From Tyto alba (Eukaryota > Chordata > Aves > Strigiformes > Tytonidae), in contig NW_024881282.1 in the NCBI RefSeq assembly GCF_018691265.1, forward strand, positions 26,190,899 to 26,254,898: a stretch of DNA of 64,000 bases, written 5' to 3'. Under the pieces are notes generated by a model that saw only the letters and a program-made list of their open reading frames with translations, had not been told where the DNA came from and searched no databases. The translations under genes and the position numbers were made by a program. Positions 1 to 10,890 of this stretch are shown piece by piece. Each line of letters begins with the position of its first letter. The stretch's first letter is position 1.

Positions 1-2380
1 GCCCTATGAAGAGAAAAGGCCATTTTGTGCTTCAATAAGAGCATGGCATATATTTCTAATACTGATGACAGTTTCTAATTCTAAATTCAGAAAAGCAGTT
101 CAACACATTTCCAGTCACCAACCACTTCAAGGGTAGCTAGGAGCTAACTGCAAATTTAAATTTTTCGTGATGACTCCCCTGCAAGTGTAGAATTTAATAA
201 TTTATTCCCTTTTGTTAAAACAATGCCACTTTCATCTTATTTAGAATTATTTAAAGGACGTTTCCTGTTTAAAACCATGAGAACCTTGTACCTACAGTTA
301 ATTTTTTGTTGGTTTAACTACACTAGTCTACTATTGCCATCTACTGGCTTCCTCGTATGCTGCACATAAAATACACAAAAGGGATATTTTCTTCAAAAAC
401 AGATCAAAAATATTGACCTAAAATCGAACAGCTAAAAGCTAATATAGAGAAAATCGGGAGAGTTGCTTCCTAACGTGAGTTTTAACATTTTTGTTGGTAT
501 GGAAATCCTGTCATGAGAAACCTGACTGTGGACAATGATCCCAGAACAACACAGACAATAGATGGGAAGTGATTGCCGAGGCACGGGCTCATCTTGAAGC
601 CAAGCAAAACTCACAGACTAAACTTGGCTTCTCTTCCACATCATCCAAGAAATCCCACCGCTAAAAATGCCACTTGGAATTTGTCATTTTGTTTTAAAAG
701 TGGCAGAGCGCAGGGCAAGGACCCATCCGCTGCCTTCCCCTCGACGACCTGCCAGCAGTGCCCCCGTTGGGGTCCCCAGCCCAGCGAGGACTCTGCAAGA
801 GCCAAAGAGCTGCACCAACTCTCTCAGCAGTTTTTCTCTTTTGCTGTCCTACTCGATTCCTGAGAGTCTCCAGCTGGAGTTTACTCCCATTGCCAAGACA
901 GAGACCTCATATAACCTTAACGGAGGATTATCATTACTCTTTTCCTCTGTTTTAACAATGGCAAAAATACAAGCACAAAAGTGACAACATACAGGCAAAG
1001 CTTTAACACTTCAGACAAGAACACATAGTAAATGATGCTTGGTTCATACAAGGAATTACAGCACACCTCTGGATCGCAGGAGCATTCTTAAAAAATGATT
1101 TTGGCTCTTGGTCACTTTAGCCACTGCCACTAAAGCCCAGAGGATATAGCCACAGAGTATTGATTTGTGGCCAAAGCAAAAAAAAAAAAACAAACCAAAA
1201 ACAAAACCCAAAGAACAGAAGCAAAGTAGGGATGAAGGGATGACATCCTTGGAGAATTGAAGGAAAAAGTCTATTCCCACATTTTAAAAAGACTATGTAG
1301 TAGAATTCCGGTTTTATGTTTTTACTGTAGTATCTTTTATAAACACCATCGCGGAACTACAAAATACTGTTCCTACTGGAAAGCTGTATGAGAAACCTGA
1401 TTCTGCAAATACTTTGGCACATGTTTAAGAGTAATGTGGACATTCTGACACAGACCGGAGAGGCACTAGCCCAGCCCGTCTCCTACAGAGACTGGCCATC
1501 AATGCCTATGACAAGAGTTTAAGAACAGGGCAAGTAAAGTGATCTCTACTCTCCCGTCAGCAAGCAGTGTTTTTTAGGGACTTGTTAATTCTCTTGCTGT
1601 TTTAAAAGCTAGCTCTCCAATTAAAATTTTTTCTGGCAAAGCTATGTTGATTTAAGGGAATTTTTTCCCAACTGACATAGTTATGCTGGCAGAACTTTTA
1701 ATGATGTATTAATGCATCAACAGAGAAGTCTCTTTGCCTGTACAGTTAATTTTGTTTGAGGAATCATCTTCTGCTGCATCAGCAAAGGACCTACTTTGCC
1801 ATACACGCACAACATGTTCATTATGCTAGTTTGTCCAAACTGACAAATCCTTTCAAATGTGGACAAACTTGAAGTCTGGACACATGCACGAGAACTTGCA
1901 GGATGTCTCTGCCCTGTATAGTCAGAGACAACTTTTACTTAGGATTACTGCTTCAACAAAGCAGACGTAAGTCTGAACCAGAGGAGTGAATACAATGTAT
2001 TTGGACATCGCTGAAGGAAGCGGTAGCCACAGTACGCATATATAAAATACATGTGGCTTCAAACTTCCTCCCAGTCAAGCTGACAACAAACACATCTTTA
2101 GGAACTTAGTTTTCATATTATACTTTTAATTGGTGCATATGATAAATACTGCTTGAGATCTTTGAGGTGTGTTACTCCTTGCCACTGAAGAAAACAGGCA
2201 TAAAATATCATACCAGCGTGAGGACAAATTAAGAACTAAATACCACAGATTAGCTATCTCTGTACAGAAACTGAGTTATAAAACTCAAAATAATGCTAAT
2301 ATTTATCTTTTATGCTATTAAGCTATATGAATATATGCACATATTAACACATTTTCACAAACACACACACAGACACAGAT

Positions 2381-2424
2381 GTGTTATATAATATATAGAA
2401 AGCATCTCTCTATATTATATACAC
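2381..2424. repeat. Imperfect AT-rich inverted repeat
   Basis: A left arm beginning GTGTTATATAATATATAG and a right arm CTATATTATATACAC are near reverse complements around a loop of about 11 bases. Small indels break the stem. It may be only an eroded TA microsatellite next to a CA-rich stretch (about 2360-2380). Confidence 0.5.
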
Positions 2425-3074
2425 AAGAGCACTCTCTCAAAAAGTTACAGTAAACATACAGGCAGGCACAATAAAACAGTGTTTTTGGAGAAAATATACT
2501 TAGTGAACGTCTTCAGTGCTGAACAATATGTTACAGCATCTGTACATACTCTGAAAATTCTAAATGTAGAGCAGTCTTCATTAATAAGATTTAATTCTAT
2601 GATATTTGAGATTGCACCGTTAAAGGAAGATTCTCAAATGTAAAACCCTGATGACATGCATGTCAAATGTATATTAAGTATTCTTCCAAATGCAGAAACA
2701 ACAATTAAAGGCTTTGTTGTTTTGCTTTTGGCTTTATTTCACTTATTAAATTAGTTTTGTAGAAAACAAAGGTAATTTAGTCTCAAAATCAAAATTATCT
2801 AGCTTTCTGGAACATTACCAAAAAACTGAAGAGGTATATACTTCCCCATCTCTTCCAGGTTTTTAGAAAATAATTGACACAAGCTAATTAAACCACTTTC
2901 TGAATTCTGCAAAAATATTCTAAATATTTCTACTTTATAGGCCAAGTTGCAGGATTAATTGTGCCAGAGTATGATGTTGACTCATAGAGATGATCACTAA
3001 AAATAATCTGTTAGATTTCCAAACACTAAAAAATAAATAAGAGCCATTAAGAATGTAATTAAACATACAGTTTG

Positions 3075-3093
3075 TTTTTTTTTTTTTTTTTTT
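3075..3093. repeat. Poly-T tract (T19)
   Basis: A run of 19 thymines, seen directly. It could be the reverse of a retroposed poly-A tail, but no flanking element is recognisable. Confidence 0.9.
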
Positions 3094-4784
3094 CTTTTCT
3101 GACGTATAATGTTTTGCAGTGGAAAGATTCACTACAGTGCCTTTTTCATTATTAAAGTGTCAAACTGCTGTAAACAATTCCTTGGCAGAGGAACTGGGGC
3201 AAAGGAAAAAAAAGAGGAGGGTGGGGAAATTAAAAACATAAAGGAGGCGAGGGATGGATGAGGACAGAGGCATCATTTCTCGCTTTTAAGCTTTGAAGTC
3301 ATTAGCATGGAGGATCTGAGCAGTAATTCTCATGGACAAGCGTGCTGGCAGTCCATTCGAAAAGAACACGGTTTCAGCTAGTCTATACAGAACATACCTG
3401 CATTTCAGATGAGCAATGGGCATGTGATGTTTTAGTTGTGGGAGAGTTGTTGCAGTATTATTGCTTAAAAATGAAAATAAATAAATGCTGACTATGTTAG
3501 CTGATGACTGAGATAATCTAGGAAAAGCATGAGGAACAACTTGCTTCCATGTTGAGGACGTTTAGGGTTGGAAGGAGTAAAGAAAAAATATGAGAGAGGC
3601 ACAGCTTGAAATTTTAAGTACTTATACCAAGTAACTTTGAGAGAGTATCCGCTTTGCTGCACAAACAGTTCACACCTGTGAGCCAGATTGCATGTGCTGA
3701 GCTGAGTTTACTTCATGCTGATTTAACTCACCACTGGAGGGGCTGAGCTGAGAAACATGAAAGTGGAAACAGTACAAGAAAGTGTACATGTGCAGTCACA
3801 CCACCTGCAATTTATGGAAGCTGGGAATGAACACTGAGAAATCTGATATGGGAATGGTTATGTTTAACATGTCACTTATTTTTAGTGACTATTTGGAGCG
3901 TTAACATTACCATGAGTAATAAAGAAAAGCTTACAAACACAGGCAGATGTATCAAAAATGTGAAGGATGTGCATGTTACTATTGAATGGCATTAGTATGA
4001 ATAATCTCATAATACACTGAATATATTCTGTGCACATGTGTATCTAATACACATGTTCATCTTTGGGGAAGAAATACAAATGTATGCAATGTATGCCGCA
4101 CTGAGGATGCCAATGAAACCTCAGTAAAGCTTGCTCAGAAGTTTGGTCAAGCCTGGTTTCAGAAGCTCCAACGTGTTCTAACCTGGAAAGCCTGGACTGG
4201 AACTGCAACATGACAGAAGGCAGCAAGGAGCTCCATTAAGTCTTTACCCAATTAAGTCCTGCCTAAAGGGAAGCAGCTTGCATGTGGCAGCACAATAAAA
4301 TGCTGCTGCTCAGCTAAATCTGAAGTGGCTAGACTCATATCAACTGTGAAGATAGCAGTGAGGCATCATAGCTTAGGCTGCCATACAGATTTTCTGTTAC
4401 AATTTTGAAGTGATTTCCATTTAAAATGCTGCTGTTCTTCTGCTACAACCTCTGTGTGGCCTCAATCCATGTGATGATTCTGCTGCCAAATAAAGTGTCA
4501 TGATCCCATAGTTCAAATTGTTGAATCTACATTGGAGTTAGGTCCACTGATCTGGTAAAATGTGGAAATGTGTGTACAGTTGTATCTCTTAGGCCTGTTA
4601 AATAACAATGTGACTCACATGCAGAAATTGTGCAGAATACCAGTCTAACTATGTTTATATTAATTAAACACTAGAATTATCTAAGGATTAACCCTCTCTG
4701 GTTTCTTTCGGTGGCATGTCCTAAACACACACTGTCTTGTGGGCACATATTTAAGTGTTTCAGCTGTGTATTTCAGATGCTTAC

Positions 4785-4898
4785 TGCTATGACAGAAACT
4801 CCAGCTGCTGTGCTGTTCGGTTTAGGGCCTGTGTTGAAATGCTTCTTTATCTTCCCAGCTACTGAGAGCTGATGTTCATTCTCTGGAAGGCCATCGTC
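4785..4898 (-). CDS. DCLK1: DCLK1 exon: end of kinase domain and start of C-terminal tail
   Basis: The minus strand has acceptor ...TTTCTCTGCAG (AG at 4900-4899), then 38 in-frame codons starting [10 protein letters not shown] and ending AAGVSVIA, followed by donor GTAAGC (4784 down). These are residues 342-379 of the short-form assembly. They follow HPWVN and begin the C-terminal regulatory tail (KIKKHFNTG). Family knowledge: after GVSVIA, DCLK1 splices to one of two alternative C-termini, and neither is found in this window. Reading through the donor would add only VSI before a stop, which I regard as an unspliced by-product. Length, phase (0 at both ends) and sequence match mammalian DCLK1 closely. 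Confidence 0.96.
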
Positions 4899-5319
4899 CT
4901 GCAGAGAAACAAAGCAAAATAAAACTTCAGAGAGAAAAGGCAAAACAATGGGATTGCAAGGGGATTCTGATAGCATCTGTCAATATAGAAAAGTTTACAA
5001 AAAGTTTGGAATGAAATATGGGTCAATTATTGTCTCCATCGATATAGCTAATGTATTTATACGATGAACATCATATTATGCCATGAACCAGCCTCTCGTT
5101 ACCCAGTATCTTCCTCTCAAACTTTAGGGAATGTTAATTAGTAATAATTGTTAAGTATTTTATTATTCTTTCTACCACGTCTTAACTACCACTGCCCAGT
5201 TATTTTAGGTTCATTAATATTTCAAAGTTTGCTAGGCTCGGACCTGTTTATGATTCTGTTTACTCATCACATAAACATAATGAACTCAAAAGTAGAAAGC
5301 ACCCAAGAGATTACAGAAA

Positions 5320-6550
5320 CCAGAGGCCCTGTTTCGGTAGGATGCAGGAAAGGATCTCCAAAAGCCCCGGGGGGAGACACCAGTAAGGTCTTTGTTTCGT
5401 CGTAAACGTTACAAGCTCAGGGACGATGGGGTTGCGTGAATGTTCCAGCCACAGCTCAGTGAATCCCGCGGTGAGGAATCCCAGGCAAGACGGGAACTGG
5501 GACCTGGCCTGGCTGCGACTCCTGGGATGGGCGGGCGCAGGAGCCCCCCAGGGCCAGGGGCTATCCCCGCGTGCCTCTGCGGGCTCACGGCTTGCTGTCG
5601 CATTCCCCACAGACGGGGACTGTACCGTGCTAAAGCCATGATTGAACAACGCCACGTCTGCGAATTGAATCTCTGGCTGACTGATAACAAGCGGCTGCAA
5701 CGCACACAAGCCTGGGATGATGTGAGGGAAGGACAGACAGAGGTACAGCCTGCCTGGGAAAGCAGGGAAGGGCTGGAGCTAGCTGTGGGTGGCCTCTGCT
5801 TCCTTGCTGAAAGACACATGCTCTCAACGCGAGCTGACCTGAGCTAAAAGTAGGCGCACAACAGCACGGCCAAGAATATTTCTGCAGGGTTCTGCTATCG
5901 TGCGCACCAAGCGAGCTGGCAGTGTGCGAGCGCCTGTGGGGGTTTATGCGGCCCAGCGGCCACATCAGGACCGAGGATAAGAGTCACCAAGGCAACCAAG
6001 GACACAAGGAAACCAAAGTGATGGAAAACAAAGTGATGGATCAACATTTAGAGAAGAAGCTGGGAACGGACTCGGGAAAAAGAGCAGCCAGTCCACTAAG
6101 GTGTGTGAACAGCGAGTGATCGGCCTGCAGCACCAATCACAAACTGACATATGCAATTAGTAGCCTATAGCTGTAATGCAGTATGCATGCTCCGCGCGTG
6201 TACAGAACACAGAATAAGATAAATGTGTATCACTGAGGCTTAATAAACGAGCGCTTTCTGCGCACCATGTTGGCGTCTGGGACTGGCTCCGTCACCGACA
6301 TGAGGCCAGGCTGCGCACGGGCACGAGAATTCACCGCAGCGCCGGCCCAGAAGCCACGGAGCTGGGCTGGGAGGTGCCTCCTCCCAGCCGAGGCATCCCG
6401 CTTTGCAGAGCAAACCTGCCCCTCCGCACCTAGACATGCAGGCATCCTCGCCGCTGAAGCAAAACCCGAGCAGAAAGAAGGGAGTTCGCCGTTTTGCAGA
6501 AGTCAGCGGGTTGAATTCAAGCCCAAGAGAAGAAAGGAGGTTTTTTAGGA
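5320..6550. other. GC- and CpG-rich patch inside a DCLK1 intron
   Basis: This stretch is visibly richer in G+C and CpG than the AT-rich intron around it (for example CCCGCGGTGAGG near 5466 and GCGCCGGCCC near 6341). Open frames of 60-136 codons occur in several frames on both strands, which is what high GC produces by chance, so I do not call a gene. The right part (about 5850-6300) looks like a retroviral LTR. The left part could be a small CpG island or part of the same insertion. Confidence 0.55.
5850..6300 (+). mobile_element. Probable solo LTR of an endogenous retrovirus
   Basis: The order of signals fits U3-R-U5 on the plus strand: a CCAAT box (6133-6137), a TATA-like AGATAAATG (about 6217-6225), then AATAAA (6242-6247), then a short GC-rich segment with TTGGCGTCTGGGACTGG ending near CCGACA (6300). 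AATAAA followed closely by a GTCTGGGAC-type U5 is typical of avian ERV LTRs. No gag, pol or env coding or primer-binding site follows, so it would be a solo LTR. The left boundary is a guess, and I could not find a target-site duplication. Confidence 0.4.
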
Positions 6551-6647
6551 ACTGCAAGTAAGATACTTCTGCCTGAAAGAAGTGCAAGAACCCACCGCCT
6601 GGTGAGACTTCCCCGCTAGCAGAGTATGCAGGATTTCAAGCAGGAAC

Positions 6648-6690
6648 ATGCAGAACAGGCAGTCTAGGCAACAAAATGCAGAACAGGCAG
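6648..6690. repeat. Short direct repeat
   Basis: The 15-mer ATGCAGAACAGGCAG occurs at 6648-6662 and again at 6676-6690 (28-bp period). A decayed third copy (ATATGCAGG) follows near 6692. Confidence 0.85.
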
Positions 6691-7246
6691 AATATGCAGG
6701 GTATCGGGTCACTGGACATCCACAGTGGTCATCCCAAGCTGGTACTGCACGGTATGCGTAGCTATCAACAGTCGAAAAAGTTCTTATACTCCACTTAAAA
6801 GAAATCCCAGCAGAATACAGGCAAACAAGGGACAAGATCAGAATACAGAGATGACAGACACTTTTTTTTTTTTCTGGCTTTGCAGCAATTCCGAGTGTAC
6901 TGAAAGAGTTACAGAGTCGCTGTGGTAAATCACGAGCTCAGTGAGCATATGGGAATTTCAGGAAGGTTGGTTAGGGTTTGTTATTCATTTAGCTTAGGGA
7001 GTTTGTGTTTAGAGATCCCTCACTCACCCCTTAACAGAACGTCTCAGCTGGCAAAATATGGTCAAGTGCACACAGCTGCAAAACACAAAACAAAACAATA
7101 CAACCCAGTAGCTGATTATTATTTAGCACCGGGGAGTCTTGGCTTGGTGGTATATGACCCCTAAAAATAACCTGCTTTCCGCTGACCTTGCCTTTCCCAG
7201 AAGAAAGCTAGTCTGTAAAGTGAACTCTTCTTCACTGGAAGGGGGG

Positions 7247-7261
7247 AAAAAAAAAAAAAAA
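7247..7261. repeat. Poly-A tract after a G6 run
   Basis: A run of about 15 adenines directly preceded by six guanines. The same G6-then-A arrangement recurs at 22145-22175. Confidence 0.8.
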
Positions 7262-7605
7262 GAGAAAAATCATTCTCTTGGCTTTCTTGACATGAAAGCC
7301 TGCCAAAAGTTCATGTCGTCTTGTCAAAAGTCTGAATTAGGGAGAAGACAATAGTTACCAAGACTGTGGTAATACTTTATTGGTGAAGCACCACACCCAC
7401 AGTTCCAGTGGCAATGTGCCAGACAGAAAGTTTGGGCTCCAGCTTTTAGATGAAATATCCTCCAGCTCAATTTAAGTTAGAGCATAGGGATATATGGGAA
7501 TTACTCTGCTGTTGTTAAATTTTCTTACTACTGTAGGTGCTACCTGATGTTTAGTAGGTTTGGGTTTTTTTGTTGTTTTTTTTTTTTTCCAATGTGCTTT
7601 AGAAA

Positions 7606-7627
7606 CAAGCTAATGTACATTAGCTTG
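7606..7627. repeat. 22-bp perfect palindrome
   Basis: The half-site CAAGCTAATGT is followed immediately by its exact reverse complement ACATTAGCTTG, with no spacer. It sits just after an interrupted poly-T stretch (about 7564-7588). It could form a cruciform or bind a dimeric factor; nothing else in the sequence assigns a role. Confidence 0.9.
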
Positions 7628-8213
7628 CTCCTGGAATCACTTCAGCCAACAATAAAATAGATAGATATTGAAGGTGAGAGATGATAGATGTTTAACTACA
7701 TACAAAACAAGCTGCTCTGCAGTTTAAAAGGTCAAGAAGTGAAAAAAAAAACAAAACCAAAACAAAACATCAGATTCACCAGAATCAGCAGGGTAAGCTG
7801 TAGAACTGGAGAACAGGCTAAACATTGCTGACTAGAATTTCATCAGGTTGCTGTAATGGGAAGGATGTCAGTCCCCAATGAGATTAACTGTTCCTTTCCA
7901 CTATTTTCAACTTCTGTTATAGGAACTACTTCTTGCAGCAGGTTAAGATCACAGAATTTCATCTCAGCTTTAGCAGTCAGGACAAGATCTTTTAAAGATG
8001 AGTAATGATTTTTGATGTTCAACTCTGGGAACTTTAAAGGGACATGAGCTTCAGAAAATGTTGACAGCTGATGCTCTTAAAGAAGCGCTCTCCTAAGCAC
8101 ATCTCAGAAGTTGAGCAGTCAAAATCCTTTGACAGTTTGAGAACTCCGGTCCAGAATTTGAGTTTCCACCTGGACAATGTAAACTGCTTGATCTGCTTGG
8201 GATCTTAAGACAC

Positions 8214-8237
8214 TTTTTTTTTTTTTTTTTTTTTTTT
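8214..8237. repeat. Poly-T tract (T24)
   Basis: A run of 24 thymines followed by AATCAG. About 40 bases further on comes an A-rich AAAATAAAATTAAAATAAAA stretch. Confidence 0.9.
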
Positions 8238-9884
8238 AATCAGTCTCCATAAAATACCTCTCTTGGTCTATTTGCGAGAAATCAAAATAAAATTAAAATA
8301 AAAAGAGGCAGATGGTCTTGGTGTCATTTGAGTAATTAATAAACACTGCTTTCATATTTGCATTGTTCTCTATGGCAGGAGACATCCCCACTCAAAGAAG
8401 AAAGAAGTGTCAAAAGGATGGAACGAAGTTCAGGATTCCCAGACTCCTACTGCCCTGAAGCACTCAGATCTATTTCACAAGCCTGTCACAAGAGCTTTAC
8501 TTTCCAGGTCTAAAAGCATCAGATGAACAGGTCATTACATAAATAAGAGCACAAAATTAGAGCAAATAGAAGTGCTGGAAAAGCTTTTGGACTCTGTTTC
8601 CTTTAAGGACTACAAGGAAATTTTCCTTTGGGCAGTGTCCTAGGGTGTAACCAAAAGTAGTGCAGCTGCCAAGTAAGAAATGTCTTTTTAAATTAACTTC
8701 CTTACAAATGTTCAGCTTATTGTTATTTGTTGCTTGGTTATTCATTTCTTTTGCACACAGATTTCCAAGGCAGGCATGGTTAAGGAAATATGTAAAAGCT
8801 CCATTTTCCCTAATTCTCTTTTATGCTGGTATGTGCCATCTTCCTCCTTCAGCAACAGCACACCACATTTTATGTTGATTATTTTTACAGAGAAGGATTT
8901 CCAGAATGCAATCCATCCCTTTCAGCTTTCACTGCTCAGTGCTGTATTAGGAAATATTTATTACTTCTACAACAAAAAGAGAGTAGGTTTGTAGTATAAT
9001 TCAGGTTATCAATAGCATCAATGTTTAAAATGTCAGACCTCAAGCTTCCAGTCTCTTTTATAATTCTTTGGTTTTGCAAAGGATTTGAGCAGGTAAAGGA
9101 AAGAGCTGGGGTCCCCCTAGGGGAAGTATAAACTGGTGGATTTGTTTCCAGGTGTAAGTGTACTGCATAGGAGAGACAAATCCAAATAAACTAAGTGGTG
9201 GGGGCAAGGAACTGCTGCTGAATTGCATTTAGAATTCAAGATCTCCATCTGTGGCAGTGGCATGTAGCCAACATCTTTTCAGGTTCTGTTTTTTTGAATT
9301 GAAAGCAGCTGGGATATTATTGACATAGGAACTGCTTTACTGGTCTGACTCTGACCATAACAAGTTTTGCAGTTTCCAAGAGGATTCCAGCTATTTTTAT
9401 AGCAAAAACTGAAACTGAAATGAGGGTTGGCTCCTACTGAAACTGTCAAAGCACATTCCAGGAATCTCAGCAATTTACCAAGTAATCACATAGTAAGCAG
9501 CTATAAAGTAGAATGGTTATTTACAATCTACAAAATGGTTTTATACAGTGTAAGCAGTTATAACACTTCTATCAAAGGTTTGATCAAAGCGAAAAAATGT
9601 TTCTTAAAATTGCTGAAGAAAACACATGCCTGTTTTTCAAGCCAGCTGTCCTATCCAGTATTTTAGCTGTAAGTTTACCACTCTGTGAAGAGGTTCAAAA
9701 CCAAAATAAGAAAAGGGAAAGTGAAGTCCAGCATTTGATGCCGTGGAAAAGTATTTAAAGAGGTTATCTGTGAAAAATGAAGTGTTAGGAGAAAACTTCA
9801 TGTGCCATTTTTTCTCAGAAAGACAGTATTTTACAGAGGTTGCAGATAATTGTTCAGGTAATTTTGACGCATAGATCGCAGAGC

Positions 9885-9980
9885 GTTTTATAAAGAGGGC
9901 TGAGTATATTAATTCCCTGTCCTGAAGCTGGGAAAACGAGGTATGGGGAGGTTGTGTGACCTGCCAAGCAGAGGATGGTA
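9885..9980 (-). repeat. Possible MIR/L2-like ancient repeat remnant
   Basis: The segment running from CTGTCCTGAAGCTGGGAAAA through GAGGTATGGGGAGGTTGTGT to GACCTGCCAAG has the cadence of the MIR core (gaaactgaggc...ggttaagtgacttgcc). Similarity is by eye and weak; strand is uncertain. Confidence 0.25.
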
Positions 9981-10679
9981 TGGGGATGTGAGGTTGGACC
10001 TGGCCCTGCTAGGCTGCATACTTCCCAGACCCGCCTCAGGGAAGCGTCCTTTTTCACAAAAGCATTTAAGCACCTGTTTCAACTCAGCCATGTTCTTATG
10101 TCTCCTGAAGTGAACTAGGATTTTAGTGCCATCTAGTTAATTTTATGCCTAATATTAAGTGCTTCCATGTGTGATGCCTTGAAATAGGAGCAACGTTTGG
10201 AATGTGCTCAAACACTTTCCTGAACTGGTCCCAGTGCTGGCCCTTCTCCTTCCAGAAAAAAATATCTGGAGGATACATAAGAGAATTCAAAAGAGGTTTT
10301 GATCTGCATTATGAACTATCGTTAGCGTATATTGCTGAAGACCAAATACCGATTCATCTCAGTTGCTAAAAGCAGCAATTGGACAGAAAAGAAGAAATTA
10401 CAGAACTGCCATGGAGTATTTGTTTCACTTATTTATGGACAGAACTGCTACACATTTTGCTTGCAAAGAATTATAATAATCATAAAACTACAAGAAGCAC
10501 AGCAGAGCTAGACCAAAGGTGAACTGCACACAGTATCTTGTTTCCAACAGTACATCATAGTCACTGTTTATGGAATAGTACATTTAACAAAAACAAGTAG
10601 GTCCTGAACTTTCCCTGGTATATCCTCCAGTTTCTGCCAACCAGGTACTTAAGAATATAGTGAACCGAGAGTTGTATCC

Positions 10680-10890
10680 AGACCACCATATTTAAGAGAC
10701 ACCAATGGTCTCATCTTCCAAAAATGTACCAAACTCCCTTTTGAATCCATGTATCAAACTCCCTTTTGAATACTTGGCCTCTACAGCATCCTCTGGTAAA
10801 CTTATTGCACAGAAATCCAGGAATTTGATGGGGTGCTTCAGTAACCAGAGCTCAGGTTTGGCTAGTAGAGCTCTGGAGTGTGAGAGACTT
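10680..10890 (-). mobile_element. Degraded CR1-family fragment with an internal duplication
   Basis: The text CTCCCTTTTGAATCCATG, followed by TTGGCCTCTACAGCATCCTC and then a CACAGAAATCCAGG-like motif, resembles old CR1 3' regions (tcccttttgaa...ttggcctccacaacatcctgtggcaa). A 17-mer, CAAACTCCCTTTTGAAT, occurs twice (10730-10746 and 10755-10771), a local duplication within the fragment. Confidence 0.4.

Larger units (their letters stand above)
1..4784 (-). other. DCLK1: DCLK1 intron downstream of the last visible exon
   Basis: Non-coding, AT-rich sequence. The exon at 4785-4898 ends in a GT donor, so this stretch is read as intron. I looked on the minus strand for the two known DCLK1 C-terminal tails (one containing FRRRRNQDVR, the other YYQQPGMYW) and found neither, so they should lie beyond position 1. 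The stretch contains a 19-T run (3075-3093) and an imperfect AT-rich hairpin (2381-2424). The short ORFs here lack codon bias and homology that I recognise. Confidence 0.7.

Noticed and set aside
4773..4784. [13 protein letters not shown] as the natural C-terminus
   Set aside because: The three extra codons are the GTAAGC splice donor; DCLK1 normally continues after GVSVIA by splicing.
5311..5965. Several 111-136 codon frames on both strands
   Set aside because: Mutually overlapping frames in a CpG-rich stretch; low complexity; no homology recognised.
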